Source: Actinotignum timonense (lineage in GTDB: Bacteria; Actinomycetota; Actinomycetes; Actinomycetales; Actinomycetaceae). Taken from it: a stretch of DNA of 64,000 nucleotides. Below, piece by piece: positions 39,888-49,131 of the stretch. Below the pieces are notes generated by a model. The model made no database searches, had not been told where the DNA came from, and saw only the letters and a program-made list of their open reading frames with translations. The DNA is taken from assembly GCF_900155575.1 (NCBI RefSeq), contig NZ_LT706966.1, forward strand, positions 1,051,492-1,115,491. Direction: 5' to 3'. How positions within the stretch are numbered: the first letter of the stretch is position 1; each line of letters opens with the position of its first letter. A program made the translations under genes and the position numbers.

Positions 39888-39922
39888 CCCGCGTCATAGG
39901 TCTGCCTGTGACGCGGGAATTT
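39888..39922 (+). terminator. Displaced terminator of tRNA-Arg
   Basis: CCCGCGTCA (39888-39896) pairs with TGACGCGGG (39909-39917), followed by AATTTT. It lies eight bases beyond attR, so it is most likely the original tRNA-Arg terminator, now 35 kb away from the tRNA. Confidence 0.7.
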
Positions 39923-40049
39923 TCGTGTTTTCAGGTCGGCTACCGGCAGCAGTTCACTCTGCGGCTTATAGCCCCACTCTGCGATTGAACTATGAAACAG
40001 TTTCGCTGGGCATTTCATGTCTGAAAATACGCAAAATGCATATTGATTC

Positions 40050-40085
40050 TGTATTTGCACGTATTTCGACACTAGAATGGTCTTT
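40050..40085 (+). promoter_or_regulatory. Leaderless promoter of the RloA-like gene
   Basis: TGTATT (40050-40055), 17 bases, TAGAAT (40073-40078), then seven bases to ATG 40086. No ribosome site. The remaining 39923-40049 shows nothing recognisable. Confidence 0.55.
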
Positions 40086-41378
40086 ATGATACTCCTCGGT
40101 GTTGGCGGCGCTAACTTTAGAAGTTTGCGTGATGAATGGGAGCTGTCCCTCCTCCGCCCTTCGTTGCGGCATAACATTCCACCCGAAGGTGAATTGTGGC
40201 GTGAGCACGTATGGCCATGCGCCGCGATTTACGGTGCCAACGCTTCGGGCAAGAGCACCGTGCTGGAGGCACTTAACTTCATTCGAGACGCTGTTTACAA
40301 TTCCGCACGCTCCTGGGCTAGTGCCGATAAGTTGCCCGTGCCTCCTTTTGCACTGGACCCGGAGAAACGGAACGCGGATACCTCGTTGTGGATTGATTTC
40401 GTGACGGATGGTATTCGCTACGTCTATAGCTTCACGCTCAATGAGAGAGCGATTGTTCGCGAAGAATTACGGGCCTATTACTCGACTCGCGCCACAACGC
40501 TTATTGATCGGGACGTGCGCGGGCATAAGGTTCACCCCACGCGGGTGGGGAAGATCAATGAGGTTTCACCCCGTGAGCTGGTTCTTTCGCGCGCCGCTGT
40601 TCTTGGTGCCAAGGTTTTAGCCGACCTCGCACGCACAATCGGCAGAGAATTACTCATGTATCGCGTAGGTAACTCCGATTATGATCTGCAGGTTCATAAG
40701 CTCACCAGCGACCTTTCTAAAAATATTGCCAAGCGGCGGCTCTATGCCAGCTTGGCAAAGGTCGCTGATGTGGGGATTGACGATATTAGTGTTGAGTCGA
40801 GGGAATTCCCGCCCGAATTACTGGATATGTTCAAGAAGCTGATTCCCGAGGAACACCAGGATGAGGAAATCACGGCTGAACTAGTTAAACAATTCGCTTT
40901 AGCTCTGCGTTTTTCCCATAAGGGTGCGAAGGATTCAATCACCTTCGCCGCTGAACAAGAATCCCTCGGTACCACATCCTGGCTCGCGTTAGGGAGTTTA
41001 GCTGTCGAAGCTTTGCGTACGGGAAAAGTTGTATGCGTGGATGAGATTGACGCGAGTTTGCATCCCATGTTGGCAACTGAGCTCATTGCTGCTTTCCAGG
41101 ATCCAGAGCTGAATACCAATGGTGGTCAGATCATTTTCACGAGCCATAACCCTTATTTCCTCTCGCACGAATCTGGTACCGACTTGATGCCGGGACAGGT
41201 ATGGCTGACGGAAAAAAATAATGAGGGTGCTACTGATCTTTTCTCCGTGGCCGATTTCCCTGACGTGAAGCCTGGCACTGATATGGCCAGCTTGTATATG
41301 TCGGGCCGTTTAGGCGCTACGCCGTTACTTGAACCCTGGCTGTTCCGGAAAATGATCGGCGGTCACGGTGATGGTTAG
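40086..41378 (+). CDS. RloA/AbiLi-like AAA ATPase (anti-phage)
   Basis: A 430-residue ABC/OLD-type ATPase. Walker A is GANASGKS at 50-57, preceded by the FRSLRDEWELSLL start typical of AAA_15/21 defence ATPases. Signature and Walker B (TTSWLALGSLAVEAL, VVCVDEIDASLHP) lie near 300-325 and the H-loop FTSHNPYFLS near 350. With the overlapping RloB-like gene it matches the RloAB/AbiL arrangement, related in plan to PARIS (ATPase plus TOPRIM effector). GC is lower than the flanks, consistent with transfer. ATG 40086 is preferred over ATG 40077 from the -10 spacing. Confidence 0.85.
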   Translation: MILLGVGGANFRSLRDEWELSLLRPSLRHNIPPEGELWREHVWPCAAIYGANASGKSTVLEALNFIRDAVYNSARSWASADKLPVPPFALDPEKRNADTSLWIDFVTDGIRYVYSFTLNERAIVREELRAYYSTRATTLIDRDVRGHKVHPTRVGKINEVSPRELVLSRAAVLGAKVLADLARTIGRELLMYRVGNSDYDLQVHKLTSDLSKNIAKRRLYASLAKVADVGIDDISVESREFPPELLDMFKKLIPEEHQDEEITAELVKQFALALRFSHKGAKDSITFAAEQESLGTTSWLALGSLAVEALRTGKVVCVDEIDASLHPMLATELIAAFQDPELNTNGGQIIFTSHNPYFLSHESGTDLMPGQVWLTEKNNEGATDLFSVADFPDVKPGTDMASLYMSGRLGATPLLEPWLFRKMIGGHGDG

Positions 41379-41919
41379 AAAACGTCCCCAACGGCGTCTG
41401 CGTGAGAGCTACCTGATTGTTACCGAAGGCTCAGTAACGGAGGTCGAGTACTTCGGTTTGTTCCAGCAGCTGATACGTGACAATCGGGCAGTTACTCTCA
41501 AAATTGTGTCCGGTGGAGGTGAACCTAGGCGAGTATTAGATAAGGCTATCTCCATCGCCGGGCACTCGGGAAAGTATCAGCATATTTGTCTTGTCATGGA
41601 TACGGACCAGCATCCAACGCTGCAGGCTGTCGTGAAGGAAGCTCAAGAAGAAGGTTTCGAAGTTTTCGTCTCGAATCCTTGTTTCGAGATCTGGTTGTGG
41701 TGGCATATTGCGGATCATTTCGCACACGTACGCCCAGGTGAGCTTGAGAAGAAGCTCGTTCCCCACCTTGATGGTAAGAGCGTACCTAGCACTTTTCCGG
41801 TTGGGTCGTGGCGAGATGCCTACGAGAGAGCGAAAAGTGCGGACAAACAGAACGGAGAGGTAGGGCTGAATCCATCGAGTCGAGTCGGGGAACTGTTGAG
41901 CATCCTCGCCTCCACGTAA
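41371..41919 (+). CDS. RloB/AbiLii-like TOPRIM-type effector
   Basis: A 182-residue RloB-family protein. YLIVTEGSVTEVEYF supplies the acidic EGxxTE motif, LVMDTDQHP the DxD motif and SNPCFEIWLWWH the RloB hallmark, together a TOPRIM-like nuclease core. It overlaps the ATPase gene by eight bases, so both are made together. By analogy with AbiL/PARIS the ATPase senses infection and releases or activates this effector; direct evidence here is only the gene pair and motifs. Confidence 0.85.
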   Translation: MVRKRPQRRLRESYLIVTEGSVTEVEYFGLFQQLIRDNRAVTLKIVSGGGEPRRVLDKAISIAGHSGKYQHICLVMDTDQHPTLQAVVKEAQEEGFEVFVSNPCFEIWLWWHIADHFAHVRPGELEKKLVPHLDGKSVPSTFPVGSWRDAYERAKSADKQNGEVGLNPSSRVGELLSILAST

Positions 41920-41964
41920 AAGCGCATGTACCTTTGGGGCGTAATTCCCGGGTAGGCTGGGGGA

Positions 41965-43293
41965 ATGACCTTGGGAAATACGCACCACGCACAGGAACCG
42001 GATAGGAACGACGGCGCGCCTGCCCCGCTCCATATCGCTATGACCTCGGTGCATACCTCCCCACTGGCCACTCCCGGATCCGCCGATGCCGGCGGCCTCA
42101 ACGTGGTGGTGACCAATACCGCCCAGGCCCTCGCCCGCGCCGGGCACCGGGTCGATCTGGTCACCCGCGCCAGCGAACCCGGCCAACCCTATATGCATGA
42201 GGTCATGCCGGGCGTACGTGCATTCTTCTTACCGGCTGGCCCGCGCCACCCCGTGGCGAAAAGCCACACCGATGGCCTCATCGCCCCTTTCACAGTGGAA
42301 TTTCGCCGGTGGATGGCCGAGCACGGCAGCGGCGTCGATCTTATCCACTCCCACCACTGGTTCGCGGGCGTGGCCTGCCTGCCCGTCGCCCAGGAAACCG
42401 GGCGCCCTCACGTGCAGTCTTTCCATTCGGTAGCTGCGCGGGAAGGCCAAAATCTTGCCGACGGCGAACCCGCGGAATCCTCCGGGCGGGTGCCCGGCGA
42501 GGCGCGCTGCGTGCGCGAATCAGACCTCATTATTGCGGTATCCCAAGCGGAAAAAGAGATGATCGCGCAGCGCTACGGCACCCCGCCCTGCCCGGTCGAG
42601 ATCGCGCATCCGGGCGTGGATATTGAGATGTTCCACCCGGCCCGCGCTGGCGGAGTCGTTGCCGCCTCACCGGCCGCTGCTCCCGGTGCCACGCGCGATG
42701 CCGCGCCCGACTGCGTCACCGAGGTGACCGGAGGGAGGGACTACGTTTTCTTCGCCGCCCGCCTCCAACCCCTGAAAGCCCCGGATTTAGCGATTCGCGC
42801 GCTCGCGGAGCTGCCCGCCGGCACCCGCCCGCTCCTCGTTATTGCCGGGGCGGCCTCCGATGACTTCGCCGGCTACGAGGACCACTTGCGCGCCGTCGTA
42901 ACAGAAACCGGAATGGAAAGTGACGTCCGCTGCATCGGGCCGCTCCCACGCACCGGCCTCGCGGCCTTCCTCGCCCACGCGCAGCTCCTCCTCAACCCCT
43001 CTTTCTCGGAAACTTTTGGGATTATCAACGTGGAAGCTGCCGCTTGCGGCACCCCTGTGGTGGCCTGGGATTCCTCCGGGATTCCCGAATCGGTGCACGG
43101 CGGCGTGACGGGCACCCTGTGCCGCAGCCGCGAGCCGCGCGAATGGGCCGGCGCGGTGCGGGCCTACCTGGACGATCCGGATTTGCGGGCTCGGCACGGC
43201 GCCGCGGGGCGCGCCTTCGCCGAATCGCGCACCTGGGACGCGGTCGCGCGCGATTACGCCGCCGCCTACCGCACACTCGGGAGGAACGCATGA
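41965..43293 (+). CDS. MshA-like GT4 glycosyltransferase
   Basis: A 442-residue GT-B glycosyltransferase. The N-terminal domain has TSVHTSPLATPGSADAGGLNVVV, the MshA-type acceptor loop, and DLIHSHHW. The C-terminal donor domain has FFAARLQPLKAPDLAI and the family motif NPSFSETFGIINVEAAACGTPVV with the two Glu residues. MshA transfers GlcNAc to inositol phosphate in mycothiol synthesis. TAGGCT six bases before ATG 41965 suggests a leaderless start. It overlaps the PIG-L deacetylase gene by four bases, the next enzyme type of that pathway. Other mycothiol genes (mshC, mshD) are not in the window. Confidence 0.82.
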   Translation: MTLGNTHHAQEPDRNDGAPAPLHIAMTSVHTSPLATPGSADAGGLNVVVTNTAQALARAGHRVDLVTRASEPGQPYMHEVMPGVRAFFLPAGPRHPVAKSHTDGLIAPFTVEFRRWMAEHGSGVDLIHSHHWFAGVACLPVAQETGRPHVQSFHSVAAREGQNLADGEPAESSGRVPGEARCVRESDLIIAVSQAEKEMIAQRYGTPPCPVEIAHPGVDIEMFHPARAGGVVAASPAAAPGATRDAAPDCVTEVTGGRDYVFFAARLQPLKAPDLAIRALAELPAGTRPLLVIAGAASDDFAGYEDHLRAVVTETGMESDVRCIGPLPRTGLAAFLAHAQLLLNPSFSETFGIINVEAAACGTPVVAWDSSGIPESVHGGVTGTLCRSREPREWAGAVRAYLDDPDLRARHGAAGRAFAESRTWDAVARDYAAAYRTLGRNA

Positions 43294-44294
43294 GCACCGC
43301 CGGCGGAACCAACGCGCACACTGACGCGCGCACCAGCAGTCAGACCCGCGCGGGCACCAACGCGATCCACTACACCTGGGACCCCGGCGACCCGCTCTTC
43401 GCCCGCACCCTTTTCCTCCACGCCCACCCGGACGACGAAGCGATCCAAGCCGGCGGCCTCACTGCGCTCCTCACCGCCGCCGGGCATCGCGTCAGCATCC
43501 TCACGTGCACCCGCGGCGAAGAAGGCGAAGCGGTTCCCGGGACCCTGCCCGCCGGGGCGGGGGAGGCCGAACTCGTTGCCCGGCGCGAAGCGGAAATCAC
43601 TCGAGCGCGCGCCATCCTCGGGGTTACGGACGGCTTCTGGCTCGGCACCGTGCCCGCCCTCGCACCCGGCGCCGCGCCGCGCCGCTACCGCGATTCCGGG
43701 ATGGCCTGGATCGCACCCGGGGTCGCCGGCCCCGCGCCCAGCGCCGGACCGCGCGCCTTTTCCCGCGCGGACCTGAGCGAAGAAATCGCAGATGCGCGGG
43801 CACTCCTCGCGCACGTGCGGCCCACCGTCATTATTGGGTACGACGCCGCAGCAAGCTACGGCCACCCCGACCACGTCCGGGTGCATCACCTGGCTCGCGC
43901 CCTAGGCCGGGTGAGCGGAATTCCGGTACTCGAGCTGGCATCCACTCCCGGGCAGGCCGGATGGTGCTACCGCAACGCCCGGGCTCATGAAGCCACCGTG
44001 GTGGCGGCGCTGCGCTGCTATGCCTCCCAGCTGACCGTAGTTGATCGTGCGGATCCTGGGCTTGCCGGCTTGCCGGTTATTGGCGCCGCGGGAGCCGGCG
44101 CCCCGGCACTGGGCCCTGCGCCCGACTCCGAACCCGCCCCGCAGCTGCTTATCCGGCACGTGGGCGGCCAGCTCCAGGAGCTTCCGCTCTGGCCGGGATT
44201 GTGCCCGGCCGAGTGGGCGCCGTCGTTCCCCGCTGTGGATTCTTCCGCGCGTGCCGCTAGCATGCCCCAGTCTTCCACGCCGGTGGCGGAATAA
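43290..44294 (+). CDS. PIG-L/MshB-like zinc deacetylase
   Basis: A 334-residue deacetylase. LFLHAHPDDEAIQAGG carries the zinc-binding AHPDDE motif near 50-56, and SYGHPDHVRVHHLA the second zinc/His motif near 190. The length fits MshB, which deacetylates GlcNAc-inositol. ATG 43290 overlaps the glycosyltransferase stop, indicating a two-gene operon. The first 20 residues and the last 70 (Ala/Pro-rich) look unstructured. Mycothiol synthesis is an inference from the pair; a lipid or glycoside deacetylase is the alternative. Confidence 0.82.
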   Translation: MSTAGGTNAHTDARTSSQTRAGTNAIHYTWDPGDPLFARTLFLHAHPDDEAIQAGGLTALLTAAGHRVSILTCTRGEEGEAVPGTLPAGAGEAELVARREAEITRARAILGVTDGFWLGTVPALAPGAAPRRYRDSGMAWIAPGVAGPAPSAGPRAFSRADLSEEIADARALLAHVRPTVIIGYDAAASYGHPDHVRVHHLARALGRVSGIPVLELASTPGQAGWCYRNARAHEATVVAALRCYASQLTVVDRADPGLAGLPVIGAAGAGAPALGPAPDSEPAPQLLIRHVGGQLQELPLWPGLCPAEWAPSFPAVDSSARAASMPQSSTPVAE

Positions 44295-44363
44295 GGGCGT
44301 AATTTTTGGCTTATTGCGGCGCGCATAGGGACTTTTACGCCGGACCTGAGTAGCGTTAAGGTT

Positions 44364-47300
44364 GTGACTCCTCTCTTCAGACGCTCATCTCGCCGGCATT
44401 CGGCTCGTGAATCTCTTTCTCGTGATACCGCCGCGGTTCCCGAGGCCGCCGCGCTGCCCGCGGGCGACCGTGACCCCGCGGAACCCGGGCAGGATACGCC
44501 CGTCGCTTCCTCACCGGCCCCGGCCCCTGCCGAGTCCGCCGCCAGCGCGGAAGCCGCCGGACATTCCGCCACTCCAGCTCAGCAGGCACCGCAGGCCGGC
44601 GCTAGCGGCGTCGCACCGCACGGTGCCTCGGAAACCGCAGCTGTGCAACACGGAACTGAAAGTGACAGTAGTGGAGCGGAAGCGGAGGACCATCCCGCGC
44701 CGCTACCCGCCCCGCAGCGCGAAGAGCTCGTGTCGCGGGCCTATGCGGCCTGGCAGGAGGAGCTGGCCGCGCGGGCCGAGCGCGCGGCGGAGAATCTGGC
44801 CGCGCGGGTATGTATTGATCTCACCCATCCGCACCCGACCGGGGGAGCACAGTTTTCTTCCGGGGCGCCCACCCGCCTCACCTCGCTTATTCGGGAGGAG
44901 CGCAGCCAGCAGGAGGCCCTCGCTACCTGGCGTACCCTGCGGGACCAGGTGGCGCGCGCCGCGGAAGAATACGGGTACGCCCCGATTCAGCTGGCCAGCG
45001 GCAATCTGACGTGGACGGAGCTCCCGCCGCGCCGGCCCAGTGATGAGCTGGAGCCCGGCTATGAGGACACCGGCGAACTCAAGCTCGACCCGGAAGCGAT
45101 GCGGGCCTACGCGGAGGAAGCCGCTGTTCACGCGGCGGCCGGCGGTTCTGGCTCGAACGGTGCAGAGGCAGCCCTCGGGGAGGGGTCGGCCGGATTCGAG
45201 GAGTCGCTCGAGCAACCCGCCACCCAAGCCGCCTCGGAAGCTGCCGGGCAAAGCACCGCGCAAGCCGCCACTCAAAACAGCGAAGAAACCCGGCAGGTGC
45301 GCGAAGTTAGCGTGCCGATTGTGTACCGCCTGCTGCAGGTGGAGGATGTAGGCACCGATGCCCTTATCCAAACCACCCCGGCCCTGTCCGTCAATCCGGA
45401 TATTGTGAGCGCACTGCGCCAGCACGGCGCCCCGGTGCGCGAATTGGCCCAGCTCACCCGGGTGGAGCGGGCCACCGAAGATGAACTTATTACCCGGGTG
45501 CGGCGTCTATCGCATCTCTACCTGCCCGGGGCTTCCTACCGCCCGCAGGTGCTGCTGGGCATGTTTGCCGATCCGGCCGCGCGCGCGATTACCGACGCGG
45601 AGCTGCTGCGCCCGGTCATGATTCGTTCCGGGGTGCTCGCGGCGATTGCCGGGGATCGCGGAACCCACCAGCTCACCAGCGCCCCGCTCCCGCCGGCCGA
45701 AAAACGTGACCGGGCCCCCGAAGGCGAACGCGGGGTGGGCGATTTGGATGTGGCTGAACTTGCCGCGGTGGAAGCCGTGGCAACTGGCCGCGACGTCGTG
45801 ATCGATACCCCGCCGGGAAGCGCGGACGTGACCACCCTGGTCGCGATTGCCGCGGACGCAGCCGCATCCAGCCGCTCCGTCCTCTATATTCCCGGCACCC
45901 GGGCGCGGCGCGCTGCGGTGACCGCGCGGGCCGCTGAGCTCGGCGTAGGTGAACTACTCATTGATCTTTCTGATATTAACGGCGCGGCTTTGCGGCTGCG
46001 CCAGGGCCTGCGCCAAAAGTTCCCGCAGATCGACGAAGAACGCACCCTGGCCGTGCGCCGCGATCTCAAGGCGGCGCGCCGCAGCCTGCGCGGCTACGTG
46101 AACGCCCTGCACGCCGTCGATCCGGTGTGGAATACCTCGGTATATGACGTGCTTGAGCATTTGGCTGAGCTCGCCGCCCAGCCCCAGGGCCCGGCCACGA
46201 AGGTGCGCCTGGATGCCACCGCCGCGGCCCGGGTACGTGAGGATCGCGAGGCGGTGCTCGAACGGCTCGCGGAGGCGAGCCGCGCCGGGGCTTTTAGCGG
46301 GGGCGGGAATTCGGAATGGTTGCGCGCGCAGGTGCGCACGGAGGACGACGCCGCCCGCGCCTTCTCCACCGTGACCCGCATGGCCACCGAAACCCTTCCC
46401 CTGGTTATGGAGCAATCCCAGCGGGTGGCCGGGGAGACCGGCCTGGCCCGCCCGAAGACCCTGGCTCAGTGGATGGAACAAATCAAGATGCTCGAAGGGA
46501 TCGCCGATACCCTCGAGGTCTTCAAACCCGCCGTGTATGAGCGCTCAGTTGCCGATATGGTGATCGCCACCGCGAGCGATGAATGGCGCGCCGAGCACGG
46601 CGAAAGCATGAAACGTGCCCAGCGCCGCGCCCTGACCAAGCAGGCCCGCGATTTTGTGCGCCCCGGGATCCGGGTGGCGGATATGCACGCGGCCCTGAGC
46701 GAAGTGGCGCGCCAGCGCGATATTTGGCGCCGCTACAGCGCGGAAAGCGATTGGCCCACCCTCCCCGAGGGCATGACGATGATCCGGGCCACCGCCGCGG
46801 AAGTGGACGGGCAGGTGCGTGAACTCGAAGAATTCCTCCCGCACCGTGCCGGCCTGCGCCGCGAACCCATCGAAAACGTGCTGGCCCTGGTGCGCACCCT
46901 GGTCTCCCAGCGCCGGGTGCTTGATTCCCAGCCGCGCCGCATCGACCTGCTCCACGACCTTGAGGACAGCGGCCTGGGAGATTTCGCCCGCGATATGGCC
47001 CGCCGCGAAGTGAGCGGGGAAGCGGTGGCCGCCGAACTCGACCTGGCCTACACCAACTCTGTGTTCGAGCAGCTCATCGCCCGGAATACCGTGCTGGCCC
47101 AGGCCGGGCCGCAACAGCTGGCCATGCTCGTACACACGGTGCGGGACCTGGATCGCGAACACGTGGAGAGCCTGCCCGGGCCGGTGCTGCGCGCCGCGAT
47201 CACCCATATGCAATCGGTGGCCCGCAAGCAGCGCGAAGAAACCGTGGCGGTGGACCGCTACCTGGCCCGCGCCGGCGTGAGCGCGCTGGCCGACGTGGCC

Positions 47301-49121
47301 GCTTCAGCAACCGCGCTGGTCCAGGCGGCCCGCCCCGTATGGGTGGTGCCCCCGGCTCTGGTCCCGGAGCTCATCCCCACCCTGCCCTGGGCGGATGTGG
47401 TGATTCTGGACGGTATCGAGGATATTCCGCTCGCCGCGGTGGTCGCCCTCATGGCGCGCGGCTCGCAGCTCGTCGTCCTCGGTGACGTGGCGCGGGCGGG
47501 CGCGGATAGCGCACTCGCGGCCCTGGCCGATGCGCTTCCGGTGTGCGAACTTCCCACGTTCCGTGCGCATCACGATGATCTTGCCCTCGCCTGCTTGCGC
47601 ACCCTCGGGTACGACGACGCCGACCGCGCCGCTCCGGCAGGGCGGGTGCGCCGGGCGGACCGCCTGCAGGTGGTGGACGGGCGCGGGGTCCCCTCCCCGA
47701 ATACCGGGATGGTGGAAGCCCCCAGCGCGGAAGTGGACGCGGTGGTGGATGCGGTGGTGGATCACCTCCTCACCCGCCCGGAAGAATCCCTCGCGGTTAT
47801 TACGATTTCGCGTTTGCATGCCGTGCATGTGCGGGCGGCGGTGGAACGCACCATCGCGAATAGCCCGGCCCTGGCCGAGGCGGGCGAATCCGCGTCCAGC
47901 CTGGTGCCGGTGGTGGATATTACCGGTGCGAGCGGGCTGCGGCGCGACCGGGTTATTTTCTCGGTGGGCTTCGGCAAGACGGTCCACGGCCGGGTGCTTC
48001 ATACTTTCGGCCCGCTTACCGAAGCGGAAGGCGCGCGCTACCTGAGCGAGGCACTCCTGGTTCCCAGCCGCTATATGAGTGTCATTTCTTCCCTGGGCCC
48101 CGGCGATATCGGGGTGGATGATCTTTCCGGGGCGGCCCCCCGGCTCCTAGCCACCCTGCTGGAGACGGCCGCCCGGGAAGAACTACTCATCGGTGCGGAC
48201 GAGGACGTGGCCAAGGCCAGCCCGCTGCTCTTCGACCTGGCCGCGCGCCTGCGCGGGCGCGGGCTTTTCACCGCCCTCTACTACGGCTACGACGCCGGCT
48301 TGCGCATCCCCCTGGTTGTTGCCGAACACGAAGGCGATTGGCGGGTGGCTGTTCTGACCGACGACGCCGATTACGTTGCCGAACCATCGCTGCGCCGCCG
48401 GGACCGCTACCGGGTCGAGATGCTCGAGGATTTGGGCTGGAAGGTGGTCCAAACCTTCTCCTCGTCGATTTTCCTTGATCCGGAATCTGAGGCGGACCGT
48501 ATTGAAGCGCTCGTGCGGGTGGTGCGCCGCGATGAGGCCGCCGCGCGCCACCGGGCCGAAGACACCCCCGCATTTGGGGCGGACGTCGCGGATGCGGTGG
48601 ATGAAGCGGATGTTGCTGCGGCGGGTGCTGCTGGGGACGCTGGCGCGTCGGGTGCATCGGGTGCCGCGGGCGTGCCGGGCGCCGGAATGCCGGGCGTTGC
48701 TGACGCGGAAAGCACGGAAGGCGCGGAAGCTCAGCAGGGCGAAGCCGGCGCGGATAACACTTCGAGTACGCACACTCCGGCCCCGGGTAACGCGGCCGGC
48801 AGTGCACAGGCCGGAACTTCCGCGCCGGATCCGGAAGCATCGCGGCGAGCCCGAGGGAAGAAACCCGCGGTGCGGCCGGGCCTGCCGCTGGCCGCCTACT
48901 CGGATGATCAGCTTGATGACATGGTGGCCTGGATTGCCTCCGATGGGGTGGCTCGTAGCTCGGAACAGCTGGTGGAAGAACTGCGGAGCGAACTTGATAT
49001 TCGCCGCCGCGGGCCCCAGGCCGATGCGGTGCTCGGTAATGTGGTGCGCCGCTCCGGCCTGGCCCAGGCCGATGCGGTGCTCGGTAACGTGGTGCGCCGC
49101 TCCGGCCTGGCCCAGGATTAG
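44364..49121 (+). CDS. Giant degenerate SF1-helicase-like protein with REase-fold C-terminus
   Basis: A 1585-residue protein. Residues 1-110 and about 250-310 are disordered. The helicase-like core keeps the plan of actinobacterial UPF1-like/DUF4011 proteins but has lost key residues: the Walker A position reads VIDTPPGSADVTTL (no Lys), Walker B reads VILDGIEDI (no DEAS) and motif VI lacks TRAR. The segment IFSVGFGKTVHGRVLHTFGPL near 1195-1215 is well kept. Residues 1290-1395 resemble the Vsr-like REase_MTES domain (RRRDRYRVEMLEDLGWKVVQTFSSSIF). The C-terminal 190 residues are low-complexity and end in a 48-bp tandem duplication. TAGCGT seven bases before GTG 44364 suggests a leaderless start. 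Probable role in DNA repair or defence. Confidence 0.75.
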   Translation: MTPLFRRSSRRHSARESLSRDTAAVPEAAALPAGDRDPAEPGQDTPVASSPAPAPAESAASAEAAGHSATPAQQAPQAGASGVAPHGASETAAVQHGTESDSSGAEAEDHPAPLPAPQREELVSRAYAAWQEELAARAERAAENLAARVCIDLTHPHPTGGAQFSSGAPTRLTSLIREERSQQEALATWRTLRDQVARAAEEYGYAPIQLASGNLTWTELPPRRPSDELEPGYEDTGELKLDPEAMRAYAEEAAVHAAAGGSGSNGAEAALGEGSAGFEESLEQPATQAASEAAGQSTAQAATQNSEETRQVREVSVPIVYRLLQVEDVGTDALIQTTPALSVNPDIVSALRQHGAPVRELAQLTRVERATEDELITRVRRLSHLYLPGASYRPQVLLGMFADPAARAITDAELLRPVMIRSGVLAAIAGDRGTHQLTSAPLPPAEKRDRAPEGERGVGDLDVAELAAVEAVATGRDVVIDTPPGSADVTTLVAIAADAAASSRSVLYIPGTRARRAAVTARAAELGVGELLIDLSDINGAALRLRQGLRQKFPQIDEERTLAVRRDLKAARRSLRGYVNALHAVDPVWNTSVYDVLEHLAELAAQPQGPATKVRLDATAAARVREDREAVLERLAEASRAGAFSGGGNSEWLRAQVRTEDDAARAFSTVTRMATETLPLVMEQSQRVAGETGLARPKTLAQWMEQIKMLEGIADTLEVFKPAVYERSVADMVIATASDEWRAEHGESMKRAQRRALTKQARDFVRPGIRVADMHAALSEVARQRDIWRRYSAESDWPTLPEGMTMIRATAAEVDGQVRELEEFLPHRAGLRREPIENVLALVRTLVSQRRVLDSQPRRIDLLHDLEDSGLGDFARDMARREVSGEAVAAELDLAYTNSVFEQLIARNTVLAQAGPQQLAMLVHTVRDLDREHVESLPGPVLRAAITHMQSVARKQREETVAVDRYLARAGVSALADVAASATALVQAARPVWVVPPALVPELIPTLPWADVVILDGIEDIPLAAVVALMARGSQLVVLGDVARAGADSALAALADALPVCELPTFRAHHDDLALACLRTLGYDDADRAAPAGRVRRADRLQVVDGRGVPSPNTGMVEAPSAEVDAVVDAVVDHLLTRPEESLAVITISRLHAVHVRAAVERTIANSPALAEAGESASSLVPVVDITGASGLRRDRVIFSVGFGKTVHGRVLHTFGPLTEAEGARYLSEALLVPSRYMSVISSLGPGDIGVDDLSGAAPRLLATLLETAAREELLIGADEDVAKASPLLFDLAARLRGRGLFTALYYGYDAGLRIPLVVAEHEGDWRVAVLTDDADYVAEPSLRRRDRYRVEMLEDLGWKVVQTFSSSIFLDPESEADRIEALVRVVRRDEAAARHRAEDTPAFGADVADAVDEADVAAAGAAGDAGASGASGAAGVPGAGMPGVADAESTEGAEAQQGEAGADNTSSTHTPAPGNAAGSAQAGTSAPDPEASRRARGKKPAVRPGLPLAAYSDDQLDDMVAWIASDGVARSSEQLVEELRSELDIRRRGPQADAVLGNVVRRSGLAQADAVLGNVVRRSGLAQD
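49017..49112 (+). repeat. 48-bp tandem duplication at end of helicase-like gene
   Basis: Positions 49017-49064 and 49065-49112 are identical except T/C at 49040/49088. Each encodes QADAVLGNVVRRSGLA. In-frame, so the protein simply gains 16 residues. Confidence 0.9.
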
Positions 49122-49131
49122 GCGCGCGGCC

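Noticed and set aside
39782-40177. 131-codon minus-strand frame with GFEPSTYRL-like text
   Set aside because: It reads through attR; this peptide text is a well-known artefact of translating tRNA sequence antisense. It also crosses the tRNA terminator and the RloA promoter.
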